From: Phoronis australis
Lineage: Eukaryota > Phoronida > Phoronidae
Direction of reading: 5' to 3'
Assembly (NCBI GenBank): GCA_002633005.1
Contig: NMRA01000836.1
Span: forward strand, 37,005-101,004
Length of the DNA: 64,000 nt
The translations under genes were made by a program, and so were the position numbers. The notes below the pieces were generated by a model that saw only the letters and a list, made by a program, of their open reading frames with translations, made no database searches and had not been told where the DNA came from. This document shows, piece after piece, positions 47,901 to 58,800 of this stretch (position 1 is its first letter; the number at the start of each line of letters is the position of its first letter).

Positions 47901-50900
47901 AATAAATAATAAATAAATAAATAAGCTTTTGCCCCTTTATTATCACAAGTGATCTATTAACTGAATAATCTTAACTGTCGAGTTATTATGGTTAATAACC
48001 ACTGGATGTAGTGAGGTATTGTTGCTTGAACAGTCATCAGTTATGTTAGTTATATTCAATGTTTGTAGGCACTCATAATCAAAACATGAACACAGTCATC
48101 ATTTATGTTTGCTATGTTCAATATTTTTAGGCGCTCAAGCAAAACGTATCTGCCAGCACCAGAACCGTCAGCACCAGAGAGGCTCAAATTCAACATGGCC
48201 GCTGAGATCCATGGAGCTATAGCGGAAGCTGGGAGTAGATTAGATGTGTAGGTTTTCTAGTAAATTTCATGCATTTTATGCACAAAAATGGTGCTGTACA
48301 TGTTGTAATCAACAAAAATATTTCTTTGGTTATATCAGAGTTTCTAAGGAAACGACCTTCCATAATTATGTGCTTCTTGCGTGAAGATACACGTCAAAAT
48401 GTTGAGATACTGATAATAGAACTGAGTGGCTGCCGTTGTAGGTTGATTCTACCTGGTCTGTGTAAATCGTGTTTACCTTATGTGCCAATTTTGTGTTACG
48501 AAGACATCAAAAAATGTCAATGTCATTCACTAACACTCCATTGTGTTATGTAGTCACAGTGTCAATGTCTCGTGGTATACTTGCAGACTTATCAGCGACT
48601 TGGACCTCACAGCAATGCACTTCAAAGAATTTGGTAAAAAATTCATCAAAAGCCAAAAGTTGAGTCCTGATGCATTTTTTCAAATGGCCATTCAGTTAGC
48701 TTACTTCAGGTAAGTGAGAGACATCTGTTGGAGAGTTGGTGACTCTTATTCATGACTCTATAGTACTTGCACCATCTCATTTGTTCTAAATTCAGGACTG
48801 CACTGAATCATTAAGGATATTGAATAACCTGTCTTAAACAGTCTTCATTATTTTCTTTCAAAATGTGTCAGACTAGTGTTTGTACTTGTTGGACTTTAGT
48901 GCCACCTGATGGAGAGATGAAAGAATGTTCTGATGCCACCTGGTGGACAGATGAGGTAATGCTCTGATGATAAGGTGTAGACGAAGGCGAGTTAGAGCAT
49001 TGATTGCGTGTGGTGACCATTAAGTTCTCATTTGTGTACACTTTGTAAACCTCAAAAAAATTGCCATTTTACGCATCGTGTCGCTATAAATTACGTTTTA
49101 CTGGACAGTCAACAAAACCAGTAACATTAGATTCCAGTCACTTGTTTGTCCAACTTAATGCAATTTAAATTTGTACACTCACCTCAATTTAAATGTGTTC
49201 ACTCACCTTAATTTCAGAACTCACAACGAGCCATGTGCGACATATGAGAGTGGATCATTACGGCGGTTCCAGTTAGGACGAACAGACACAATACGTTCTT
49301 GTAGTTTAGACTCGCTCAATTTCACCCTGGCCATGCAAGAATCTGCAACCTCTGCTCAGGAGAAGGCCAGTCTACTACGCAAGGCCATAGACAGCCACAG
49401 GAAATACACAGGAGAGGTAGGACAGTTCTCATTACAATTGAAGTGTGCAGACTCTCCTTAAATGACTGGTGAGTCTGTTCTGTGTTGGTGACAAGTTGAG
49501 TGGCTGAATGCATCCCTGTGACATAGGTAGCAGTTCTCACTCACAGGTCAAAGGTCGTAACTGGGTCATACAGACTCCATTATTATTGTAGATTATAGTA
49601 ATCTTTTCAATGATTCTTTTTGAATTATTGTTAGAGTGGCTTAGGTCATATGTCTCTATTTTTTGATTTGTGAATGCAGCCAAGTGTCAATTTGATTCCT
49701 CTGGTCAAATTGTATTAATGATTGAATGACGTTTATGTTCCTCACGTGTATATAATGACTGGAGAATTACATTCTTTCTAATTGACTTTCTAAGAGGTCG
49801 GTGTAAATAGACCAAGAGATTTTAACAATAGTTGGATAATTCGTAATGTATTCCTGTTTACGTGATCATTACCTAGCTCATTTTTGTCTTCATGTTGATA
49901 GTGGCTGGGTGATTCTAACAACATCTGGCGTAATCCTCTCATTACTGAAAACTTGTTGATTTATAAATACCTCACGCACTCTTCATTTGTCCACCAGGTG
50001 GTGTCAGGGCATGGCATTGATCGCCACCTGTTGGGCCTGAAGCTGGCTGCCATTGAAAGTGGAAGGAATGTTCCTGACTTGTTCATGGATCCGGCATATG
50101 CACTTAACTTTCACTTTAAACTGTCCACTAGTCAGGTAAGTGTCACAGGGCGTAGTTGTCAAGGTAATGGCTAACGTGGTAATTGTCACGTAAGGGGGGT
50201 ATTTGTCAGGTAAGGGGCATGGGGGGGTATTTGTCAGGTAAGGCTTTTCAGGTTAGGGGCCTGTGAGAATTATCAGATATGGTGTTTAAGAGGTCATTGT
50301 CGGGTAAGGGATGCAGAGGGTAGTTGAAGGTTAGGGTGTAAGGGGTTGTAGGGGAAGCAGAGTAAGGGATTAGTGTCAGATCGGTTGATGGGTATAAGGA
50401 TGTGATGGGTAGTTGTCAGGTAAGGGGTGCTTGGGTGGTTGGTGCACTAACATGCTCGTTGTTTCCTCTCTAAGCATTTGATTCCATGTTCATCCATTCT
50501 TATAATTATGTTGATCAATCTTACAAGACTAGTACAAGAAGGTCTTTTTTAGTTCGTTTCTTCTTCAGATTTTGCCTCTTGTTCATAGCAGTGGTTTGTT
50601 GAGACCTTNAAGATACATGTAGACACTGTAGAGCAAGAATATCTGATTGATGGACGAGAAAAATTTTTTTGTGAAAATCTCATCACTTCTCTAATAAATT
50701 TCTGTCATCTCATGTACGACATCCTCGTTCATGTTTCAGGTGCCAGCCAAGACGGAGGCCATCTTGTGTTTCGGTCCGGTAGTGCCCAATGGTTACGGTG
50801 TGTGTTACAACCCACAACAGGACCAGATCCTCTACTGTGTCAGCGCTTTCAACAGCAGCCCAGAGACAAAGTCAGCTGAGTTTGTAGAGACACTGAAACA

Positions 50901-50955
50901 GAGTCTCATAGACATGTGTACTGTACTGGAGCAGAGTCCACAGGCAAAGTTATAG
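41964..50955 (+). CDS. CRAT: Carnitine O-acetyltransferase
   Basis: Transfers acetyl groups between CoA and carnitine in mitochondria and peroxisomes. Thirteen coding exons read: 41964-42158, 42444-42530, 43001-43119, 43402-43455, 43931-44099, 44360-44534, 44756-44937, 45646-45746, 48131-48247, 48587-48709, 49218-49416, 49998-50135, 50740-50955. They join in frame into 624 codons plus TAG; the human protein is 626. Landmarks: LPRLPVPPLEQTL near the N terminus, MLHGGGSKANSGNRWFDKTL, the catalytic His in SYEHASAEGPP, CATYESGSLRRFQLGRTDTI, LSTSQVPAKTEA, and FGPVVPNGYGVCYNPQQ. The last residues AKL form a peroxisomal targeting signal as in human CRAT. The first exon begins in phase 0 without its own ATG. 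A candidate start is an ATG at 41870-41872 followed directly by GTCAGT, with a 91-nt intron to 41964; this is inference. The long intron 8 holds a large hairpin. Confidence 0.95.
42850..42999 (+). repeat. CRAT: About 45-bp array running into the CRAT exon 3 acceptor
   Basis: Four copies of a unit with CCCTGTTATTAAATGTAG and TCAATGTTATTCCTC. The last copy, CCTCTCCCTGTTATTTCAG, is the polypyrimidine tract and acceptor of exon 43001-43119. Either the array was seeded at the 3' splice site or the acceptor was built from a repeat unit. Confidence 0.8.
43542..43692. mobile_element. Putative 150-bp MITE in a CRAT intron
   Basis: Left end GGGCTCTGCTTCATGGAAC and right end TTTCGTGAAACGGAGCCC are inverted, and CAG flanks both sides. 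Similar in style to the element at 25218-25468. No ORF. Confidence 0.6.
45830..46960. repeat. Diverged tandem segments with CTCF-like motifs in CRAT intron 8
   Basis: Segments of about 170-245 bp recur, each with a phrase such as AACTTGACAGGTAG or GTGCACTGGCAGTG and a motif like CACCCTCTAGTGGCC (46126, 46296, 46541). The motifs share orientation with those at 39.1-39.8 kb. The open frames nearby are not supported as genes. Confidence 0.55.
47080..47395. repeat. Long near-perfect hairpin in CRAT intron 8
   Basis: Arms of about 133 bp, starting AGATCAAGTTTGAGTCTAAT at 47080 and ending with its complement near 47392, are about 90% matched, with a loop near 47215-47265. Landmarks include ATTAGCGACGTTGCGTC, CTTCAGCTTGGCTTGTGA and TTGGTGGCGTTTTGGCCA. 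The two opposite-strand 60-codon ORFs are mirror images of one another. Confidence 0.9.
50125..50450 (+). repeat. CRAT: Donor-derived array at CRAT exon 12
   Basis: The exon ends ACTAGTCAG|GTAAGTGTC and the intron continues with repeated TTGTCAGGTAAGGGG-like units (about 50195, 50235, 50415 and diverged ones between). The copies keep GTAAGG, so they look like potential donors. Confidence 0.7.
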
Positions 50956-51433
50956 GTTGAGACATTGGGGCAGTCTGTAGTGGGCACATATTGTGTACTC
51001 GAGCAACAATGACGTCTTAGAGTACAACACTGTCCAACTCATTACAGTTGTCAAGTGGCTTTACAATCTATGAGGAGAAGTGATAATCATGAGGAAAATG
51101 GAAAATCATAATTACTAACAACGCTTTTGAGAATTGTTTATAAGAAATGGATTATTAAAACCAAAGTGTAAAAAATTATGAATTGACCTTCAGTGAGTGT
51201 AGAAGAAAAATTATACGAATACACTTAAAGTGACTGTAGAAAGAAGAAAACTCAGCAGACTGACTATAAATCATGATTGAGAAGAGAATAATTCATGGTG
51301 AGGATTTGGCTCAATAGTTAAGAGAAGCAGACTATTGTTTAAACTTGGTGGCAAAGTGTTACACATACTTCCTACCATCTGTTGCTATGAGTGGTGAATA
51401 ATGTCGAGCCAGTGTGAAACAAGCCACAGTGGC

Positions 51434-51439
51434 AATAAA
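51434..51439 (+). terminator. CRAT: Candidate CRAT polyadenylation signal
   Basis: AATAAA about 480 bp after the CRAT stop codon, the first canonical signal on this strand there. No cleavage site can be proven from sequence. Confidence 0.4.
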
Positions 51440-51897
51440 CCCATCTTTGCGTTACCATGTCAACGACTGCACAGTTGTTTGCTTACCTTCATATTGCAAT
51501 AGTCAAGTATGGTTTCAGCCATCTTGTTGGTGAGGTCACAAATACTGGTAGCAACGTTTGACCTAGTGGCGTCGGGTGCATTTCATTTAGTTGTAGGACT
51601 GTGCAATGTTGAAGTGTGACTTTTGGGTATTGCACAGTACTGTGACTGTATCTAGTCAATATGTGTACAGTAACTGCTTGTGTGCTCACTGTGCGTACGG
51701 TCATCATGTCTTCATGTTATTCTGTTGGTCTCGCTGAAAGGTTGTTGCTCGTTATGAAGGCAAAGTTCAAGTTAGAAATGAATCCGGTGTTGCATTTGTT
51801 GCTGATTAATTATCGTGTTAATTGGCATATTTGAGATTGTTAAGCTGTGCGAAATGGTTGTAATATATATTATATGATTTACTTTGTTGTCAGCATT

Positions 51898-52312
51898 AAT
51901 ACTGTGGTGAATGAGACAGTGTGAGTGAATCACTGGGAGACATGTCAGATGAATGAGACAGTGTGAGTGAGTCACTGGGAGACATGTCAGATGAATGAGA
52001 CAGTGTGAGTGAGTCACTGGGAGACATGTCATATGAATGAGACAGTGTGAATGAATCACTGGGAGACATGTCAGATGAATGAGACAGTGTGAATGAATCA
52101 TTGGGAGACATGTCAGATGAATGAGACAGTGTGAATGAATCATTGGGAGACATGTCAGATGAATGAGACAGTGTGAGTGAATCATTGGGAGACATGTCAT
52201 ATGAATGAGACAGTGTGAATGAATCACTGGGAGACGTGTCATATGAATGAGGCAGTGTGAGTGAATCACTGGGAGACATGTCGGATGAATGAGACAGTGT
52301 GAGTGAGAATAT
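51898..52312. repeat. 42-bp minisatellite downstream of CRAT
   Basis: About ten copies of GAATGAGACAGTGTGAGTGA plus ATCACTGGGAGACATGTCAGAT. As 42 is a multiple of three, long open frames appear on the minus strand (repeats of SLTLSHSSDMSPSD), but these are by-products of the array. Confidence 0.92.
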
Positions 52313-52499
52313 TTTGAATGTATACATGTATGCGCGTTATGTGGATGAAACAACTTATTGTAAGATTGTGACCTTGAGGATAAAGATGGAGACCACAGAG
52401 GTGACGGACAGTGTTGAGAGGATGTTGACTGTTACCGATGTGTTGCAATCAACCACTAGTAGCTATCACATTATTGGCCTCTCGTGACGTAGATCACAT

Positions 52500-55400
52500 G
52501 ACCAATTTGCTGCATGTTTTGGAACTGGTATGAGTATTAGTACTGTTAAAATATTAGTTGTACACTTCCCCATTTTTACCTCCGATTCGTGTAATTATTA
52601 GTTTGAGATGTGTGTGCAGGTCACGTTGGCTAAGATTACCCGTCACTGTAAGAAGTACTGTGCCGTCAGTGTAGCGTGATGTTCACGCAAATGCTGATTG
52701 TAGGTATTCTATTGCAGCTGTGAATATTTTGTTGAGCAAATACTGACAGATTTTTGATAATGCTGGTTGTTACAATTTACATTTTGAAAGAGAATACTAG
52801 GCTGGTAGATCTTGGGTGTTGCGATGATTTTGCATGACCCAAAAATGATCTGCAATCATGGTGCGTTTGTTCTAGTCATATCCATAGGGACGAGGGTCAC
52901 CTGGGCACGAGACATTGAGCACACAAGTGCATTAATGTGAAGTTGATAAATGCCCTATGTTAATACCATGACAACTGCATATCGTACGACATTCCTGGCA
53001 CTTGAACGCTCCCTTCCAAGTTATGGATAGTTCAGCATCTCGGTACTGGTACCCCCTTATGAAGTCATGGCTGATCCACTATTGGTACCCTCTCATGAAG
53101 TCATGGATGGTTCACTATTTGTACCCCCTTATGAAGTCATGGATGGTTCACTATTAGTACCCCCTTATGAAGTCATGGATGGGTCATGGTCTTACTATCA
53201 TTTCCCCTTCATGAAATGCATGGATGGTTTACCGTCTACCCATACCTGCTAATGAAGTCATGAATGGTTCACTATTTTTTGGTACCCCCTTACGAAGTCA
53301 TGGATAGTTCACCTTCCCCTTATGAAGTCATTGATGGTTTGCCATCTATTAACACCCTCTTATAAAATCATGGATGCCTAATTTGTTGATGCCCCCTCAA
53401 GTAGTTATCATTGTCCACCTTAGTGGCCCCCTCTTATGAAGTCCAGCATCCACCATTGTGTAATTGACCATTGCAAAATTCACCATGTTTGATGTTGTGA
53501 AAGAAAAAATCTATCATCGTGTCTTAAAGTGTAAAATGAACAGTTTCATACTAAACCCAGTTTTGGAGATTTCAACCAATCCTCATTCTATGCCCTGCAA
53601 ATTTACCATCACCATCTCACTTGTTGAGGGATAAAAGCTGGCTTCAACTAAAACATATAACCTCTGTGTCACTGAATAGATGGTTCTAGGTTGGTAATCT
53701 TTCCCTAGAATTATCCTGTAACTGAAGCGTAGGTCACTCTTGCCAACTAAGCATAATTTAATGAATTTTCTTAATTTGCACCAAGCTTTTTGATAGAGGA
53801 TTGCAAAGAATGGTGTTATTTTAGAGTGGTTGGTGATAAATTTGCTAAAACTGGGTTAAGTATCCTCTTGAGTTGTGATAGTCAGTGGTCAAATATGTGC
53901 ACGGCAAAGTAATACTGAGTGGTCAGACACACATTTGCACTAGTTTTATTCCATCACTTGTAAAGGAATTAATATGTACAGTAATCATACACATTCTATA
54001 TACACATTACACAATAAAATCTCTTAATAATAACATGTTGGTGTTGCTCCAGCTTCACATCATAAATCACCCACACAACTACATTATTTCCCTTTGTGTG
54101 GTGCTGAAGTGTCGTACAATTCCAACAGATGCCGCTGCTGTTAGGTTCATAAACATCACTGACATGACCAACTCACTCATACATGAATGAGCATAAGACT
54201 TGTGCGCGAACAGTGCAGTGTAGTTGATATCAACATGAGGTCTGATACCAGTCCATATCACGCCTATTTACATTAACTACAAGCGACCTCGCTTAACTCA
54301 TGGCAAAAGTCATCAGTCTGCATATTAGGTCGTCACTTTTCTTTTTGTCATCCGATTACATACCCTTTTATTTCCATGAAAAAGTTCGCCGTTAAGTCGT
54401 TGCCATTTTAGCTCAACTCGTCACACAAAAGTGGAATCTGTCCCGACATTTGCTCATAAAAAACTTTCTGGTATTTGTAAGTAGTCTCAAATGAATTTGA
54501 GCTGCCACGCGTATTCCTAACAAGCATGATTGTGACGGCTGAAGCTCATGCAAAGTATCGCTAATTGTAACAAGAAATGACCGTTTCAAAAAGCTGACAA
54601 AGTTGGACTTTATTCCTTTCAAAAGAATCCTAAAAACTAAACTCTTCATAACACATTCTCCAACTAACTTCAATGAAATTTTTGAAATGACAAAAACATT
54701 TATCTGAACTCCTAAAATAACTACTAGTTTTTGGCCAAATAAGCAATTTGTTTACAGACCCCGTGTCATGGATTGTGATGTTAAGTGAGCATTGCCAGTG
54801 TATTCTGTTCTATTCCAATTGACTAACACACCAGACGAAATTTGGCAAATATCGCAATATTATTCATCCAGTATCCCACTGTCCTTTTCGTTTTCAACTT
54901 CATGCTGATCAAATTACACATTATCGTTTAATCCATAAATCGACGATGTCAAAACTGACATACCCGGCAACGATCGCTGTCAGAATGAGTATATCCCACT
55001 GAAGTCATCAAAACAAAGACTTACATATCAGTCGTCATTTGGATAAGTCGCTGCTTTTTTGCGGTTCCGAAGATTACGTTTTAAGCGAGGTGGCCTGTAT
55101 AACTATACAACTTTAAGCCCTTGAAATGACTAAGGCCTCTGTGAATCTTCACAGTTAGAAATGTACTGTGAGTTGACAAGCCCACCGCACACATTGTATG
55201 AGCTGACAGCAAATTAAAAGGAAGTGAATTCTGTGACGTGAAGTATTTCAGTAGAGCAATGCGGATGAACTCTCATTAATGTCTACAAATGACACGTGGT
55301 AAAATATTACACAAAATTGTCCTTTTCACAATTTTCAAGTACCACTAACGATAACAATGAATGCCCCGAAATGTTCCAAACATTGTGAGATCTAGTGATG

Positions 55401-55800
55401 TCATCTGGTAGTGTGTAAGGAACAGAACTTGAACAAGGAAAATTATTGAGTGTCGCATGTCTATTGCGGAAAACAAATTCAGTTGGTGCAATATCGTGTC
55501 CTAACAAACTGCACATCTGCTGATTACCAGTCCCAGTCCCTGTCTCTAGTCACTGTCTGAAGTTACTGCCTGCAGTCACTGTATGTCCATTGCCCAGCCT
55601 CAGTCAAGACGTCAGAAAAAAAAATGTGAACTCGACACATTTTAAAATGGTGTACCACAACAGATTGATACATGTACAGAACTTGAAAAACATTGTGGTT
55701 AGTCATTAACAGTCACGTGTTACAGTCACGTGACCAACTTTACGTCATCGGCCTTGCACGAATGACGCAATCCACTCGGTACATTACAGAATAAGGCATC
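52500..55800. other. Intergenic stretch between CRAT and PPP6C
   Basis: Apart from the 36-bp array at 53035-53450 I see only AT-rich sequence with short unsupported ORFs. Part of the right end is probably PPP6C 3' UTR. Confidence 0.55.
53035..53450. repeat. About 36-bp minisatellite
   Basis: Roughly nine copies of TATGAAGTCATGGATGGTTC and ACTATTGGTACCCCC, more degenerate toward the right end. Confidence 0.88.
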
Positions 55801-55807
55801 TGAGTCA

Positions 55808-58800
55808 TTATAAAAAATAAGGTGTTGTTGTGCGAGCGGGTATAACACGTTCTGAATCGGGCACAGCTCGGAACAACTTTGCCTCTTTATTGTCCAGGTC
55901 CTCGAAGGCCAGAACAGCTGCTATGTTGCCACACCTGTAGCAGTAGTTGGGGGCAGACCACACGGTCACTAGCTTCTCATCAAACATGTACTTGTAACCT
56001 GCACAGAGAGAGAAAACGTGAAGTGACAGGGGACACAACTACTATGATACTGAATATACAGGGGACACAACCACCATGATACTGAATATACACACAGTGC
56101 AGAGAGAATGTTTATACATTACACCTAAACGCATACTTATGCTGTAAATTACACGTGCACTCACAGTCACTTTCTAACAATTCTTAAAGGTGGTTTTCGA
56201 TCAAATTGCTCAATTTCAAAGCATAGTTAATTCATACTTGGGATTACAATAAATACACTATCAGCTTTGCAGATAAGACTTAAAGACGTCACATAATGCG
56301 GTGTCACATAAAGCTATGTCTCATAACACAACTAGATAACCCGTAAATACAATGACAATCAAAAGCAGAGTTAAGTAGATAAACTACGTGAAGATGACCC
56401 TCACCTTCGTGAACCAGTTGATGAGCGCGGCAGATTAGGCTGATGCCATTTACATGAACAAACTGAAAGAAAAACAATACATGAAGAACCCAAGTCAACA
56501 CTACAGAGCTAGCATAGAGTCCAGTATGCTTAAGGTCAAACTAGTGTGAGGAATGATTATATACACCTCAATTCAGCAGTCACATAAACAACAAACAGCT
56601 GACAACATCCTCCCAGCATTACCTCCCATGTAAAACTACATCGAATTATGCAGTCCCTTCTCCCATGCATGACAACATAGTCGACTTAATTCGCAAATCA
56701 AATCACGTTCTAATTGGTATGTATCCGTCATCTCATTGGTTAGTTTAGCACACATGACTGCCACCTCATGTTCTAATTGATATGCATCCCTCATCTCATT
56801 GGTTACTTTAGCACACATGACTGCCACCTCATGTTCTAATTGATATGCATCCCTCATCTCATTGGTTACTTTAGCACACATAACTCCGACCTCATGTTCT
56901 ACTTCATATGCATCTCTCACCTCATTGGTTACTTTAGCACCAAACAGCCAACCAGCTCCTCTAGGACTGATAGCCCACGTGTCTACATCTTCAGGATCAG
57001 ACCAGACAAGATGTACACAAAGGTGTTAAGGAAATACCTAGTGTCTTTTAACTGCCCCAAACACAGTGTCGACATTGTTCACAGTTACCCCCATATACAC
57101 TTACCTTATATCACCAAATGGACAAAACTGCCAGGCAGAACATAACTTGTGAGATACATTGCAATGCTGGTTCACTTAAGGTCATCATTCTATAAAGGGA
57201 ACACAACTTATGCGCTTAAGCTTTGGAAGGTGGGGACACGTCTTTAATTCCTTTTAAGGGAAAGACAACGCATGATGTGTACTCAAAAGAAGCAATAACA
57301 TGTAAACTAAAAAGTCGACTACGAAATGATATATAACCAGAGATTGATGTAGATAACGGTCGGATATAACGTGTACGAATTTTGAGAACCAGTTTTCTCC
57401 ACTGGTTCTCAAAACACGGGCACATTATACCCGTCTATTGCCCTGACGTTTACAGGTTGAAACATGGCGTTTTTTATAACTGTTGTCTTAAAAGGAGAGT
57501 GTCAAGTGTGTACTTCAATGAGATTTAGAAGAGCAATTGGCAATGAGCCAATGGACGATATACTACATTTTGGAGAAATTGGACAAACGCCGTGTTCATT
57601 CTTTTTTCAAAAATTGAAGAATTTTTACAATAACCCAAATTAGTTTAAATGCAAAAGCGATAAAATGTTTTACAAATACACTTCAAGAGTGTTTAACTGT
57701 CTGTGCCAAAGTCGAGAGTAGAGTATTGCTTTTCATACAGATTTGGAGGAAATTAAACATCTAAGACTGTGGACATATAGCCAATGCAATGTGGGCGATG
57801 ACACCCCGCCTGAGGCCAGTGTTCAGGAATGTTCTAGATCACAAAGGATATCACAGAAGGCACCTTTGTGAGGTATCTCCTGGTTCCGCTCAATAGTGCG
57901 TATCTGGTCAATAGTCTTGATGTCTGGTGATAGTCCTCCGTGCACACAAAGAATACTCTCCTCAACTATGGCTGCTACAGTCAGCAAGTCAAACACCTTG
58001 CAACAGTAGCGCCACGCATTGGCATTGCCATACTTGGTCTGACACTCATCTGTAATGTGGACAAAAAGCATGAAATGAACACGTGTATAGCAAGAGGTGG
58101 CCTTGACATTTTTCATTGAACAAATAGTAAATAAAGTCATCAAAATTCAGTCACAAGTGTGACAAAAGAAAATGAAGTTTTGTGGACCAAGAATTTAACT
58201 AAACAGTACCGCAAGAATAACATTTTTGAGCTATTCAACATGTTTTATACAACACACCCATCCACCACAGAACAGGCCCACTCACCACAGAACACTCTCA
58301 CTGACCACAGAACAGGTCCACTCACCACAGAACACGCCCACTCACCCCAGAACACGCCCACTCACCGCAGAGCACGCCCACTCACCACAAAACACGCCCA
58401 CTCACCATAGAATCCATACACCTGAGTGATCTGCCTACTCTCATGATTACCCCGTAATAGTGTGATCTTGTCAGGCCATCTAAAATACAACTTGAACATG
58501 TCAATGTTAAATGAAGACACATGACTTTCAACAAAGTAAGTTCAGAATTCAAAATGAGTGACAGTAATGCTTAGAGTTCAAGCAGCCTAGTCAATGCTCA
58601 GGCAAAACAGCTGAAAATATGCAAATGGAACTAATCAGTATATTATACCATTAGCTGAATTTTGTAATAAACCTTAAAGACTCCTAAAGGTTGGGTGGGG
58701 GGTGGCTCCGGAGCTGCATGCACTCTAGATTTGATAGATATGAATGATTTGACTTTTGGCACCAAATTGCTGCTGCATTCTTTTTTGTATGGCTTCCAAA

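Noticed and set aside
51772-52353. Long minus-strand ORFs (193 and 143 codons) with repeats such as SHCLIHLTCLP and SLTLSHSSDMSPSD
   Set aside because: They exist only because the 42-bp minisatellite unit is a multiple of three without stops. There is no start context, splice signal or family resemblance.
56636-56920. 94-codon minus-strand ORF with repeats of [18 protein letters not shown]
   Set aside because: It is read-through of the 63-bp array derived from the PPP6C exon edge. The real exon ends at 56921 with a good donor.
58255-58405. CRISPR-like regular repeats
   Set aside because: The units are contiguous with no unique spacers, and the window is eukaryotic. The same applies to the other minisatellites.
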